A stretch of DNA of 64,000 nt from Rhea pennata (GCF_028389875.1 NC_084674.1:14541501-14605500), one strand, 5' to 3'. Positions 34,701 to 47,917 are shown, counted from the first letter of the stretch. Program-made: numbers and translations. The notes: generated from the letters alone by a model not told the origin.

Positions 34701-35893
34701 TTATTCTATTAAATGTTTTGTTTCTATCAGTTCTGTGAAGTGATCACCTTGTCATGGCTGAAGCATCTGTCTGGGAAAGTAGTGCGAATAATGTTAGATT
34801 ACGTTGATCATGTTAATATCTGCTGGAAGCTAGAAGCAGTTCTCAAAGAACAGGAACTCTGGCCAGAAATCAATTCAATTTTAAGTAAGTAATGTGATGT
34901 TTAGATAACTGAAATGAGAAACTGAGACTTTTTTGCTGTTGATGCAACAATATACATACGTATTTTTTAAATTTAAGACTGTTCTTTTTCTCAGCCCTTA
35001 TTAGGCTGAAAGGTATGCTTTGACAATAAGATACCGCTTAAACATGAACCAGTCCTTGCAGCATTTAAAGCAAAGTCTTTTTCAGATTTCTGATAAGCAG
35101 TAATTGCACAATTTAGAGCATTTGATGACTATTTAATTACAATGTAGACAACATGTGCCCTTTCAAGGGAAATATATAAAAAGTTTATGTACTCATGATT
35201 AAAAGAGAAAAGCTTTTTCCCTGCCACAGGTGGAAAAATCTTTAACAAACAGAATAAATTACTATTTCTAATTAAGCATTTTAACTGTAGTTGAGATTTA
35301 ATTCTTTGTTTGTACAAATATCAAAAGGTAGGAAGTTAAAATTCTACTTTTTTAGCTTCTTTAGACTGACACAAAACAAGTGGCAATTTTTTGGCATTAA
35401 AGTACCTTCACCAAGCTCTGTTTTTTAAACTTGCATTAGCATACATTTAAGCAACTTGACAGAAATAAAATCTTTTGATTTAGCTGGCTACAATTACGAA
35501 TATAACTGAGAAGTGTATGAGCTGAGGTGTAAGGGCTAGATCCTGACAGGTCCTCTTGTCCAACAACAGTCACATTGATTTAATCTGTCTGTTCACAGAA
35601 CAAATATGCAGCAAAATCTGGACCAAAGTTTTCTAAAAGCTGGCGGAGTAGTTGCAAAAAAATGAATAAATAACTTCAATCTCACCTTTTTTCTTATAGC
35701 AAATCCTCGCTCTTTGAAACATCTTTGCCGTCTGAAGATAAGGGAATGCATGGGCCGGTTGCATCTCCGTTGTCCCGTCTTCATGACCTTCCTCCCACTG
35801 CCAAACTGCTTGAAAGACTACATACTATACAAGGAATATGATCTCTATGGACAGGAAAGCTTTTTAGGAACCTACAATCTCAACTGCACCTAA
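25781..35893 (+). CDS. ASB14: Ankyrin repeat and SOCS box protein 14 (9 coding exons)
   Basis: Substrate-recognition subunit of an Elongin B/C-Cullin5 ubiquitin ligase (family knowledge); its target is not evident from sequence. Exons: 25781-25905, 26126-26181 (expected end), 28113-28244, 28335-28493, 30754-30999, 32321-32492, 33297-33840, 34731-34884, 35700-35893. Total 1782 nt, i.e. 593 residues plus TAA, close to the mammalian protein. The start ATG has G at -3, and the N-terminus ([14 protein letters not shown]) resembles a ubiquitin-interacting motif. About eleven ankyrin repeats follow from residue ~77 to ~430 (e.g. [48 protein letters not shown]), then a C-terminal SOCS box. Oddity: the donor of exon 2 is TT, not GT, so correct splicing is in doubt. 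All other introns are GT-AG and in phase. Confidence 0.93.
26178..26187 (+). promoter_or_regulatory. ASB14: Damaged splice donor of ASB14 exon 2
   Basis: The sequence here is ACAG followed by TTAAGT. The phase of exon 3, where one preceding G plus GC makes the glycine of GQEEAL, requires exon 2 to end after ACAG at 26181. That leaves TTAAGT in place of the consensus GTAAGT, a match at five of six positions with only the invariant +1 G replaced by T. The nearest GT starts one base earlier at 26181 and would shift the frame. The exon 3 acceptor is at 28111-28112. Confidence 0.75.
26182..28112 (+). other. ASB14: ASB14 intron 2
   Basis: Intron of about 1.9 kb with a disrupted start (see the exon 2 donor entry). 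It holds two AT dinucleotide arrays near 26375-26420. Between about 26880 and 27450 lies a patch that looks less AT-rich than its surroundings, has no recognisable coding similarity and could be an old decayed insertion. Nothing else is assignable. Confidence 0.5.
26375..26420 (+). repeat. Paired AT dinucleotide arrays
   Basis: Two AT runs (26375-26392 and 26407-26419) separated by a T-rich spacer. They sit within ASB14 intron 2, 200 bases after the damaged donor. Confidence 0.9.
28807..29056 (+). repeat. 250-nt pure pyrimidine tract, 12-nt tandem unit
   Basis: Only T and C occur over 250 bases. From about 28831 the unit TTTTCTTTTTTC repeats about 18 times almost perfectly; the first part is slightly irregular. 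It sits in ASB14 intron 4. Long open frames here are low-complexity artefacts. Confidence 0.97.
30454..30532 (+). repeat. Purine-rich A/G tract
   Basis: 79 bases of A and G with one C (30517), ending in a run of G. It lies in the same intron as the pyrimidine tract at 28807-29056 and is roughly complementary in composition. Confidence 0.9.
31000..32320 (+). other. ASB14: ASB14 intron 5
   Basis: A 1.3 kb AT-rich intron with a T17 run near 31878. I see no coding similarity or recognisable transposon in it. The next introns, 32493-33296, 33841-34730 and 34885-35699, are likewise featureless apart from the MIR-like patch near 32840 and a possible ancient repeat near 35535. Confidence 0.5.
32838..32885 (+). 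repeat. Possible MIR/CORE-SINE-like fragment
   Basis: The string GGATTATCCCCATTTTAACA followed by ATGGGAAAGTCACTGAAAG resembles the conserved core of MIR-type elements (ATCCCCATTTTACAGATG then GAAACTGAG). It lies within ASB14 intron 6. Short and diverged, so the call is tentative. Confidence 0.35.
34731..35893 (+). CDS. ASB14: ASB14 SOCS-box exons
   Basis: The last two coding exons, 34731-34884 and 35700-35893. The first encodes [20 protein letters not shown] and the end of the ankyrin-linker region. The second encodes [20 protein letters not shown] followed by [20 protein letters not shown] and ends in a short tail before TAA. The LxxLCRxxIR-type BC box ([11 protein letters not shown]) binds Elongin C, and the LPLP sequence is the Cul5-box motif, both well established for ASB proteins. 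The threonine codon before NPRS is split A|CA across intron 34885-35699. Confidence 0.92.
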
Positions 35894-36884
35894 TTATTAT
35901 TTCTATATTTTGAAGGGAATGTTGAAGTGGGTAAGACTTTTATGCAGCTCCTTTTCTCTTTCGGGATTTTATCTCCATATCTCTGTACCTCTATATAAAG
36001 GAAGACCAAGTCTTATCATGTGCCCCCTCCACCCTGCAGAAAGTGGGGATCTAAGTACTGAAATAGGATTAACAGCCACAGAAACCTTTTGCTTAAAACA
36101 GCAACTAGTGTGATATACTGATGTTTCAACAAGAAGGCAGCATGTCTGAAAGACATGTTTGTTCTGCTTTTCCTTCTCAGGTATTGACGTGGCTCATCAC
36201 CTCTGTATTCTAAATTGAAAATTCAATTTTAGAGCAATACAGTACTAGCCAAAGACACATTTGCAGTTTTTTGAAAGTTCTCCTCAGTTTCAGCTTAACC
36301 TTTTGGAACACTTTACCTGGCAGTAGTTACATTTTGTTGTCATGTTTGGGAGAAGAAAGATAGATATGCAACTCAAATTGTCACATTCATTACATGGAAT
36401 AATTTCTGTTGCAGTATTTCTGCAGAAACTGAGAGGCCAAACACTCCAATCATGCTTAGATTCTGTGCACGACAAGGTGACAAAGCTTCCTAATGGCATC
36501 AATGGATACTTTCATCTGACAAGGTGATATTACATTGTCATTTTGCACGAAAAATTTCCAGGTAGATAATTGAGATGCATACTGCTTAGTAATCTGTATA
36601 CTTACATAGTGCACATAGATGCACAAAATACTCATTTAAATACTACAGAAGAATCCATATCTTAAAAAAAAAAGTTGTTCATCAACATACTTGGCATTAA
36701 TAGTATTTATTCCTTCATTATCAAGTAAGCATAGATTTTCATTTATACATGCATCTGTATCACTGAAGTTACATAATTCAAAAGTCTCTTTACCCTCAGG
36801 AAAAAAATCTACAAATCTTATAAAATGCAAATTTAACTGTTATGGAGCTATAATCCATTGCTTCTTACATGATGCCTATCATCT

Positions 36885-36890
36885 AATAAA
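36885..36890 (+). promoter_or_regulatory. Candidate poly(A) signal for ASB14
   Basis: First canonical AATAAA I find on + after the ASB14 stop, about 1 kb downstream. A second one lies at 37150-37155. Use is unproven. Confidence 0.3.
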
Positions 36891-39800
36891 GAAAACTATG
36901 AAGCCTGTGAAATAGTGTCAGTACCCATGTTAATGGTTGTGCTGGTATAGCTTTTCTATACACATGGATTCTGACCATTACTGTAACTGTAGCTCTTCTT
37001 TACAGAGTGCTACACATTGTCATGTGACTATAACATGTGCATTAAAACAGCCAGCTAAGGTAGTAAGGATTTTCTTCTCTTAATGTTCAGTCTTTGATTG
37101 TTGCAAAAATAAGTTACTATCATTCTCAAGTACAATAACTTCCTCTGAGAATAAAATTAACAGAATTAACATATACTTTGGGAACAGAGGGATTCAGCTG
37201 CATTTTAAACTTAGTTCAATGGAAAGGAACACATCCTAATGCCAATAATGGTACTCTTTGGAAATCAGTATTAGGAAAAAAGCAGATGTTTTTTTCATCA
37301 ATATCCAGAAAGTTACTATACTTAAGTTTTTATTATTTAACCTACAAAATGCTGACTGAAGCCCTGGCATAATATATTTACTATTAATGTTTCCAAGCTT
37401 AAAACACAACTATTAATGTTGAAGTAAGTATATCACTTGAAGTTTTTAAAATACAGCTATTCAAGGAAAAAAATGTGCAAGTCTCAAACATTGCAAAAAT
37501 TACTTATACTTCATTAGAACATGACCAGTCCAGTACGTTTTAAGTATGTGACCACTCCACTGTATTATTAAAAAATCACCTGAAAGATTGTACAAAATCC
37601 TTGGCTTGCAATATAAACTTCATTACGAATACAAATGCATTCACAATGGCACACTGACTTACTCTCGTCTTACTAAACTGGATATCACTGTGGCAGGAGA
37701 AAAAAAAAAAAAAAAACAACTTTGTGCTTGGTTAGAGAGAAAAGCCTTGGAAACTAATTGACTTGCAAGAAATGCTGTAAAATAGAGCAAAGGAAAGAGT
37801 ATAAAATACCGGTTGTTGTTAGACTAGACAGTGCTTCTCTACTGAGTTCACTAAGTGTTAAGTAAACAGCAGAGGCAAGTTTGCTTTGTCTGTGTGAGTT
37901 ATCTCTGAAATAATACAAGACATAAGTAACAACAACGCTTTTTCCCTTGGCTTCTCTCCTAAATTCTGTGCGAGTACTTCAAAATGCACCTTAAGCGATA
38001 CGCAAAATCCAAATTTGCCTCTTTATATCAATGTCCATAAAGTCTATCTTCATAAAGAGCTTCAGCTCTTTCAGGGATGGCCCTGGATTTACATCCATAT
38101 AATGATGAAATTTCACTGCATTGGCAGGGGGGGCGTTACTTCACTGATAATTTACCATTTAATAGTTAAATATTTATCTTGTTGGTACAGTTTCAAAGCT
38201 AAAAAGATTAAGGAAATAGGCCATCAAATCACAATCAGTTTACACCACTCAGTTGTAACCAGTTCTGAGGACTAACTTGCGTACGACTCTAACTTTCCTC
38301 CAGGTTAGACTTAAAGAAAATGCATGCATGGCCATAGAAGAGTATAGGTATTATTTATAATGCAAATAAAATACATACCCATAAGCACCCTCTATAAATT
38401 TTGATATTCACACTATTACATTCATAGAGAATGAATGCAGCTTGCAACAACTGATGTAAAAATTTGCTGTGGTCTATAGTGTGTATATCTACATAGTGCC
38501 ACAAACTTAATATGCTCTTATCTAAGGAAAAAAAAAGTGGCAGTAACTATTAGGATGCCATTAGCAACATAAAAATTTAGCCCTAAACAAGACTGCTGTT
38601 TCAGTACCTATGCAAAGTCATTTTAAAATCAGGGTACCTGAAAGAACATTTTCAGAAGTTTTTGAAATAATCACTATGTTAGATTCTGAAGGAGGCAAAA
38701 CTAAACTTCAACTGCAGGGCTTCGTAGATTGGTCTAGAAGTAAAAAGCAGCAGGAAATAACCAAAAGGAGAAAAAAAAAATATAGGAGAGGACACTAATT
38801 AGTAATTTACTTACAACAATAAAACACTCTGGGGAAATTCCACCACAGTAGCTCCCAGGAGGCCATTAGATGTTTATATAATAAGTTAATTATACTCTCA
38901 AAAAATACTAAATTAAAAAAAAAATATTTCAAGAAAAGGAAAAAAAAAATATTTCCAATGGAGAATTTCCAAACCTCATGAGAAAAAGAGTACCAAATAT
39001 TTTTCACTTTGGGGAGGAGGGCAGGAATAAAAGCTCAGATGTTCTTTGCCTTGAGGTAGTTATGACCATAAAGCCAAGTGCTCCCCCCCCTTCAGGGAGA
39101 GCCTCAGGAGTCCTAGCCCCACTGCCAACTCATTGCACTGTTCCACTTTAACTTCCTGATCTCTTCTGACCTGCCATTTGCTCTTGCAGCCTTCATCACT
39201 CTCCTGGATGCTTTTAAATATTTATGCTCATTTTGCACCACAGACACTCTCCTAAACAAGTCAAAAAAATCTAGTTCATTCATCCATCTCAATCTATTTT
39301 CTTTCCCTTAAGAACCATCTTCTTAATTCATTTCCTTGCTTTTTAATGGCTAGGAGAGTGTCATCTAACACAAATAACGTGCAGTTTATTCCTGTGCTGT
39401 CTTGTTTTAGAAAACTACATTTAATGGCACAGCTGAAAAGCCAGCAAAGCAAATGAAATAATTCCAATCATCTATTATTATATCTGAAGTCCCACATCAC
39501 AGCAAGTTCAGGTGCCACCTTTCTCCCCCCTGCTTTTCCTCCTTATCTTTGCAGATCAGTATCTAAAACATTAATATTAGATTTAAAGAAAAGATGACAT
39601 TTTTCAATAAGGCTGATACAATAATACTTAGAGAAAACAGGCTACACAGCAGAAATGCTTTGTGATGACACTGCTAATCTATTAGCTGTCTCCCACATGG
39701 AGGTGTGGATATTGCAGCTAAACAAACAGGTTAACAAATTAATTGCTCTTACTTTGACAACTATGTGACTAAATTCTAGAAACTGGAAACCAATGACTTT

Positions 39801-41390
39801 ACATTCTTCTTGTGCTGTTTCAAAGTTGCTTCATTTACAGCATGTACTGGAAGAAGACAGACCCAACAACCTTGAGCTAAGCTGTCATATTATCTGATAG
39901 AAAACAGCAATATTGCTAAGTACAAAAAAAAAGAAAAAAAAAAAAGAACAAATAGGAAGAAACAAGCTGGACCAACTTGGAGAAAAAATCTGGCTACCAT
40001 ACAACTATTTGTAAGTCTAGATTCAGGCATGAAGAGGAAAAATAACATTTGCATTTGTTGCCTCTCTCTACATTCTTGTTGGCAAGAATAAAAACAGTCT
40101 CTTAAGAACAAGAGATGAGAATGCAAAATTACATATGAAATAAAAACGCCACTTAGATAACAAACAAACTGCATGGTCCACATGACAGTGTGCTGGCCAA
40201 GGTTCGCCACAAGCCAATACCATCTGGCCTGGATAGGCAATGACAAAAGCAGGTACTTCCGCAATTGTCTGACTTCTCTGGGGATGAAAAATACACTGGA
40301 GTAGGAGCTACTAATGCAGGAGGAAAACTTGGAGTTTTTTTGTAGCTGAGTCTCCCCCCTTCTACCTCTTGTAAGGCAGAAGTACTGTGACTGCTTCCAA
40401 GGCTGCTCAGGCTCTCCATATGCTGCACTGCCGGTAACATCAGCCAAGAACGCTGTTCTAATCTCCTCCTGCAGCAGCAGGGAGCTGGAGGTCCTTGCAG
40501 CCCAAAGCAGCAAATTCTGTTATTCCTGCAGCAGACTGGGCTGGTAGGTAACACCTCCCTTGCTCTCCTGTGACAGGAGCCAGATATAGTTAATCTCTAC
40601 ATAGAAATTTGCCTCTCCAGCATACAGTGGAGGAGGAGGCTGCTTTCTTTAGCTTATGCAAGATAACTCCCTTGCATGAGGATAGTCTAGATGCTCCCCT
40701 CTATCCACCTGCAGATATCAGGTAGATATACTGAGATTCCTCACTTACTGTATTACCAGCACCAAGAAACCCCAGCTGTGAAAGACTGGAACAGCACTGG
40801 TGATGGGAGATATTCTGAAAATTGTTCGTAAACACCAAAAATGCTGAAATATCTTTCAACAGACTCTAAAGCACTCATACTTGTTATAACATAAGTAACT
40901 GGGATTATAAGTATATTCTTCTCTTTCTACATTTCCTATTATTTTCATACCACTATTAGAGGCATGTCTTCTGTTCCATTGGATTTTAGTATATATAGTA
41001 ATTAGTGCAAAAATAAATATTTCTCTTACTTTAAACAATTTTCCTGTTCTGAATCAAAAGGTGAATGCAGATTTAGTACTATATAAAATAAATACTACAC
41101 AGGGTATAGAGAATGGAGATCAGGCTTAAGAGCTGTAAATAGATACTGCTTTAAAAAATGCTTTACAGGATTGACTCTAGGACATAGGATTAGCATAGTT
41201 TAAGAGCTATTTAAGTCTCTTTCCAAAATACATTTCCATAAAAAGACCTCAAGAGACTCAATTCATTTTCAGTAAGAGTAGTGAACTGGTGACAAGGCAT
41301 TTAAGTATCCAGGAGATCCAAATGATGGCATTTAAGATGTTCTTGCAACTGTAGGCATGTTTTACAAAAACTGAACTCAAAGGCTTACAG

Positions 41391-41396
41391 TTTATT
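41391..41396 (-). promoter_or_regulatory. Candidate proximal poly(A) signal for APPL1
   Basis: AATAAA on the minus strand about 760 bases after the APPL1 stop codon. Further copies at 39385-39390, 37329-37334 and 36706-36711 would give longer 3' UTRs. Sequence alone cannot rank them. Confidence 0.3.
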
Positions 41397-42158
41397 ACCA
41401 AGTACTGGGGAAAAGCAAGAACATGGCACTTGTGCTACAAGAATACGTACATTATTCTTGCCATTTGATAAGGAATGGTTTATACATTCCTCATGCAGAA
41501 AGATGCAACTATATTTCTTCAGCTCTTTTATAGGTTTGACAAAGCACTTTTTTTTTTGCCCTGTTTGGAGAAGTCTTCCAATACTATATTCACCAAAAAA
41601 ACCACAAGGCAGTACCATAGAATGCAGTATAAAAAAAAATCTGTCTAGAACTACTGCACATCTCATTGATATTAATAAAGATTTTTCTTTCTAAATCTAA
41701 GAACAGTTAGTTAGTTGCAAAAATGGTTAGGTAAAGCTTAGTGCTATCTTATTTGAATATTCACTTTTGTTTCCAACAAGGTGTTCTGCATACTGCAGTG
41801 TAAAGAACAAATTTCAGTGTACTGTTGAAGTTCAATGAGAGGTTAACCTCTGCTTCAAGATTTGCAAGAATTGCACAGCGAGGTAAATAGGAAAAAACCC
41901 TCACTTTTCCACATTGCAAAGAAGCCTTTAGAAGCCATAATTTTGTAGTAAACATGGCAGCATCACCATGCTTGATCTGGCATACAGAAGAGAAAATGGA
42001 AATAATTAAGAAAGAAAAATCAAGGCATAATGGGGTCTACATATTGGGATATCTTTTATGTAATATAACAGACCCTCCACCTGCATTTCGCTTCTTGTAG
42101 ATACTGTGCCATTTGGCCAGATATATCCATGATTCCAGTTTTCATTAAGCAGGTAACC

Positions 42159-43048
42159 TTAAGCTTCAGATTCCCTCTTCTTCTTTCCATCTTCTCCTAA
42201 ATCACTTTCTTCTGACTGGCTACTGCTAAGGACTACAAATTGTCCTTCTGCACTGCTCTGATTTGATCTGCTGGAAGCAGCTATCAGTCGGCTTTGTTCC
42301 TCCAAGTCCTAATTTGAGGAGAAAGATTGGGGGGGGGAGGGAATCAGAAAAAATAATACTCATTTTAAAGTCTTCTACAGTAGTAATAGGATATCATCAT
42401 TAAAATTTGTAAAATATCTTCCAATAAACATTTTTTTCTTTCTGTAGAGAGGTTAAAACATTCAATAAGAAACTAAAACATTTCAGCCTCAGTAGCTGGC
42501 ACTGTTAGAAAGAAGAGCTAATACACATCAACACACCTGTACCTATAATCCATAAATGCAGCTCTTGGCCTGCAGCTGCTCTGTGCAGCTCCTTCCTCAC
42601 TATACAACACCAGCAAACAAAGTGCCACACAGCAAATAATCACTTGCAGTCACATATGGGGCACTTCATGTGACAGAAGCATTTATATTTGGGGTCTATG
42701 GTACATATTGCTTCAAGCACCGCTCTTAAGTGCTTCTATAAAGAGTGTATGTGGCTTATCTCTTTGAAAGCATTTTTTAAAAAAACTAGTGTACAAAAAT
42801 TGAGCAAAATCGGTACAGAAAGATATTTGTAATAACTTAATTCCAGTGTTCTATGCATTTTGTTGAAGAATATGATACTGTACCTTGAAATACAAAACTA
42901 CAAACAATCTGAAAGTAAGTAGAAAAAAAGAATATTAAGAAATAATAATGAAATGTACCTTTTCGATTTGTTTTTGTTTATTGAGTTCTTTTTGTTGTTT
43001 CTCTTTTACTCTATCTATTTCTTTTTGCTTCTCCGATGCTTTTCGATC
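42159..43048 (-). CDS. APPL1: APPL1 C-terminal exons
   Basis: Exons 42959-43048 and 42159-42308. They encode a basic/acidic helix (DRKASEKQKEIDRVKEKQQK) and the tail DLEEQSRLIAASSRSNQSSA through SSSQSEESDLGEDGKKKRES-EA to TAA at 42159-42161. The tail ends like mammalian APPL1 (SEA) and carries a serine/acidic cluster. It does not extend into the 3' region. Confidence 0.95.
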
Positions 43049-44628
43049 CTAAAGGACAAAAACATGAATAAAATAAGTACAACAGCCTGAGACTTTTGAT
43101 ATGCTACCAATCTGTATGAATTTGCTTAAAAAAATGTTTTGATTATTATTCTTTTAAAGGACTGGTATGTTTGCTAAAGGTACCAAGCTGTATTCTTTCT
43201 GGAATATTGTTTGACAGTTGAGCTTATCTAGTGTTTAAAATCTGTACAATTCTGGTAGAATACTGTATGATAGCGTTACTGCATCTGTAAGTATCTTGCA
43301 GAATACATTCTATTACACTTACTAAATACACTCTCTCCCTTCCATTCACAAGGATCCCAAAAAGGTTCTTACCAGTTCTGCATGAAAAGCAATCTGCTTT
43401 GCCAGTCCAACAGAGTCACAAATCTAAATAGAAAACAAATTTGAAACAATCTGTAAAAATCTAATAAAAATGTCTTTAATATTAAGCCATATACCAAATG
43501 ATAGCATATTAAAGCTTTTGCAGATACTCGGTCAGTTTTTCGTTTGTTTGTTTAAGTACAGGAAGAAAATGCTCTCCCACAGATATCCCTGGGACAGCTG
43601 GAATTGGATCTAGCATCTTGAAATCCATGTCAGATTCAACACTGACACAACTATGACCATCATCAGTACCTTTTCCCCTTCATTATTTGATTCAAATATA
43701 TAGCAGACTGAAGTCTGGCAGCTGTCAACTCTCCCTCCTGAAGTTCTAAGCACAAATCCAAAGAGGCGCTTATTCTCCTGGTGTGTAGCATACAAGACTA
43801 CATTGGGCAAAGGAAACTGCCAAAAAGGATCAAAATGGAGATATTAAAATTCCAAACATCTTTCTGTATGAAGTTTCAATATACTGCAGACTACTTCAAC
43901 ATCATAAATGCACAATTACAGCAAAGAAAAAGTTAAAACATGATCAAACATGTATTTAACAAACAGAAATGGTGAGCTATAAAGGAAAGATTAAACTATT
44001 CATAACAAATACCTAAAAACATACACCATGTAAGAGAATGGGATCACAGTTGCAGTAAGATTCAGTCATCATTCTATGTGTGAACAATTTTTTAAAAAAT
44101 TATTATTTAAGAGAAATCATTTGTACAAATTCCATCCATGACTAAGCTTTCAATATTTGGTCCCAGGTAAGGGGACCAGGTTCTCCACAGCTTTTACTGC
44201 AATTAGTTCACCTCTTCTGAACTATATAAGCAGGAAGAAGCAGAAGAAAAAAGAAAATTGCCATTATCTTGTTCCAATAAAAGTATTTTGCATTCTCATA
44301 CCTAAAAAAAAGTTGTACTTAAAAAAAAATGCATTTGAAATTTCTAAGACTTAACATGAAATTTTTAAATTCCAAAGGCCCCTACTACAGCTGATAAAAA
44401 TTGTGGGAATAAGAGTGCTTTTCCAAACCTTAAACGTACACATTTAGAATACTGTGCAGGTATTCAGTTGTTTTATTTCATCTTAAAAGCTTAAAGCTGT
44501 GAGACAGTTTTGAATATAATACAACAAAGATAAAGAAAGCACTGCTTGTAATCTCAAGAGGTTCTCACATGCTAAAAATTCCATTTTAGAGATGTTAAAG
44601 TAGTTCAGAGACCTTGACAAACTGAATG

Positions 44629-44676
<48 letters not shown>

Positions 44677-47600
44677 AACTAGCAGACCATAAACTTTAGT
44701 GCTAGAAAAAATTAAAAAATCAGTTTTGAATACTAAAAGACTGCTATTACTGAAGAATTAAGCTGGCCACATTTGATATCCGATGAAGAATTCCACTCTC
44801 AATGCAATTATACATTCAAAAAACCCCAAACCACCAAGCAAACCCTTTTGGACTTCTTTACGCAATCAGCTCCAACTTCAATGTTACTACCTTTCTAGTA
44901 ATTATAAAAGTATTTACCATACACATTATTAAAATATAATACGCATTGTTTTCTTAAAATCTTACCCTATCAAATCAAGAAGAAAAAAAAAAACTGTTTG
45001 AAAATTTGGTTTCATCCATTGAAATCACTTCCCTTAAACTTGATTTGCTAGTATTTTTCTATCTATTTTAAGGTGTTTTCATTAGTCTCAATTTCAGTGG
45101 AAAACTGCCTGGAAATCTCATACTGTCCGTGTTTTTTGCTATTATCTAGTAACTGTATATAGAAAGTAAAATAACTAAAATGCTGGATATTTATGTTAAA
45201 ATGTAACGTTACTTACTCGTAGTCTTGTAACTTGTGTCTGTGGATCAATTAACCTAAAAATTTGTTTTTAAAAAACAAATCAGAAAGTACATTTTACTAA
45301 AGTGAAAGATCATCATTCTGTAAATAAGCATCATTTGAAGTTAAGAAGCACACTTACTTTAAACAGTCACAAGTGACTAATAAATGAGATTCTGTCATCC
45401 TGAAAATGTTATGAATGGCCCGAGCTGCTAGTATTTGACGCATTGTTTCATAAACAACATCCGGACTTTCATCATATTTCACCTCCATAGAGCCAAGAAA
45501 TCTTACAATAAATAACTGATGAAGAATGGAATCTAAGACAAACAGAAGTATTGAATGAGCTAACTCTGTTTTGGGTCTCCTATTCAAAAATACCTTTTCT
45601 GAAGCTAAAGATTACAGGTCAAGAAAACTTTAAGCTTCAAGTTACTTGAAAAGGGATTGTTCATATTTATGAATTATATGTATGATTATTAAATAGCAAG
45701 CCAAATATTATCACTTAGTTTAACAAATACAAAATGTGCAACACAATGAGTTATTTTAAAAACAGACTTATTACACAAGTTGAATTTGACTACTATATAT
45801 ATTTTTAATGCAACTTCCAAAACTGATGTTAAGCTAAGAGAAAAGCTACAGATGAAAATAAAACATTTAATTTGCAAATTCTTTTAAAAATTATTTAAGT
45901 GTATCATTTTGCATTGAAGTAAAATTTCTGTTTTACCTTCTGTTTCAGATTTTGAGCCTCCAGATTCACCAAAAGGATTTGTGCGTCTATTAAAAAAATG
46001 AAAATATTAAACCAGGAGTCAGATCACAAGAACCACTAATGAATAATCTAGTCTCATGCTGTGTCAAATAAAAACAACATATAATTACTTCAAAGACTTG
46101 TAATTGGAGGAATAACACATGATAAATCATAAAATTGGTGGTAAGACAAATAGATACATTTAAAGGCTCAAATTATAGAAGCAATGCCAGATATTATTGT
46201 CTTATTGCTGTTACAGAAAGTTTGGCTTATATGTTATTTTTTTTAATATATGAAGTAAGGCATGACGAATCACAGCCTTACTGAAGTTTGAAAAGGCATA
46301 GTTTTAGGGGATGAGGTCTCACTGAACAGCTTCAGGAAGTACAGCCAAAAGCTAGTCCTTTCAGTACTCAGTAGAAGCAGCACATCTCTTATCACTGTCT
46401 CAAGTTGTTGAATTACTTATTGAAGGTAAGTCACTGGTTTTGTTTCAGATGCAGCTTTCTGAAAACATCATTGGGGTTTTACTCCTAGAGGGGTCAAGAG
46501 AAATGTGGCTATTTCTGGCTCTCAAAGACAGTATTTCTATCAGTTGCAATCAAAGTGAAAATACTCTAGGCTTCCAAGTCTACATTTTTCAAAAGAAGTA
46601 CAGCAATGCTGAAAAGAATATGGAGAATGAAAAAACAGTTCAAATTTCTAAAGAGAAGAAAACCTTCTTCTTTGGCTAACTAGCAGCTGAAAAAGCCCTT
46701 GCTGAGGTAACAGAAAAACTTCAAATTAGGTTTCATAGGGGAGAAATACTGAGAGTTTATATCTCCATTAAATGTTCTAAAAGCAAATTTCAGAGCATAA
46801 ATCAGAAAAAACTATGTGACTCTTGTTCATTTGCATATCTTATTGACTGCCATTTTTATCAGTGAAATCCTAATTAATGGATGTCTAATTTAAAGGAATA
46901 ACACTGGTCTAGACTGAACTGTAAAGTCAAAATTGCAGTGCAACAATGTTTATGTAACACAGATTCAATAGAGAATCTTCCCATTAAAGGCTGACCTGTG
47001 TAAACATAGCAAAAGGGGTATCATATTATTAGCATCTTTTATTGTGTCAGTATCAGAAACTAAAGAAAGTCTTTTCAAAAATAGTTAATACTTCTAAAGT
47101 AGCATGTTACCCATATGGACCAAACACTGCAGTTCTTTATCGATAGTGCATGGTTAATTGAAAATACTGAGTGCAACTCTGTATCTGCTATTAAAATGGT
47201 TTTCTAGAGTGGAATTATAATTGATGACATTAATTTAGCTGAGCATTAAGCTTTCCACTTCCTATAATACAGTTCAGGTCTATTTTAATCAATATGTACT
47301 TAAGGGTCTAGTTAGCCATGACTATCCTGCTGTAGCAAAGAAAAAAAAAAAAAAACTGTCAGAACAGAGAGAGCTGGATATAGATCATTTAAATTGCTAT
47401 GTATCTATGAGATACAACTGAAAATTTTAATAATTTTCTAGGAGGAAGAGGGATACAATATACATTATTGTGACTGAAGTCACTGAAAGTTTTTATTTTT
47501 TTCAGCTTAAGAGCAGCTGAATCAGCAAATATGTTTTCTTAAAATCTGAATTCTGTATATATAGTTTCAGAAATGCAATACACATTTACAGGCTTTTTAT

Positions 47601-47886
47601 TATTATTATTGAATGGGAAGATTATTAAAAAAAAAAAAAGGAGAAAAGGTTTTTTGTATTTTGGGTAGAGCTTTAAGACACTTTGAACTTTCTGTATACG
47701 AGATTACTCTAGAAGCCTAGATCATTTTCACTCACCTTTCAGGTTAAGAGGAGTGTCATCGTATGCCATCATCACCTGGAGGCAGGGCTACCAAATTTCT
47801 CTTGAGTTTCCAAGAGGAAATACCCAAGCTGCTGGGTGAGCAAGCAGTAGGAAAGGAAAATACTTTGTGAAACCAAAAGATTTTTT

Positions 47887-47917
<31 letters not shown>

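Larger units (their letters stand above)
35894..42158. other. Convergent 3' region between ASB14 and APPL1
   Basis: 6.3 kb between the two stop codons, which face each other. Probably mostly 3' UTR from both sides, since mammalian APPL1 has a long 3' UTR. Candidate signals: AATAAA on + at 36885-36890 and 37150-37155 (ASB14), and its complement TTTATT at 41391-41396, 39385-39390, 37329-37334 and 36706-36711 (APPL1). The sequence is mostly AT-rich with short A runs. The section 40150-40560 looks more GC-rich and is open in two minus-strand frames. No protein homologue was recognised. Confidence 0.55.

Noticed and set aside
35535-35640. Ancient CR1-type repeat suggested by GGGCTAGATCCTGACAGG and AAAATCTGGACC
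   Set aside because: Short, diverged and recognised only from memory of old amniote repeats; not enough to annotate. A similar hint near 15290-15310 (GAAGTCAATGG) was dropped for the same reason.
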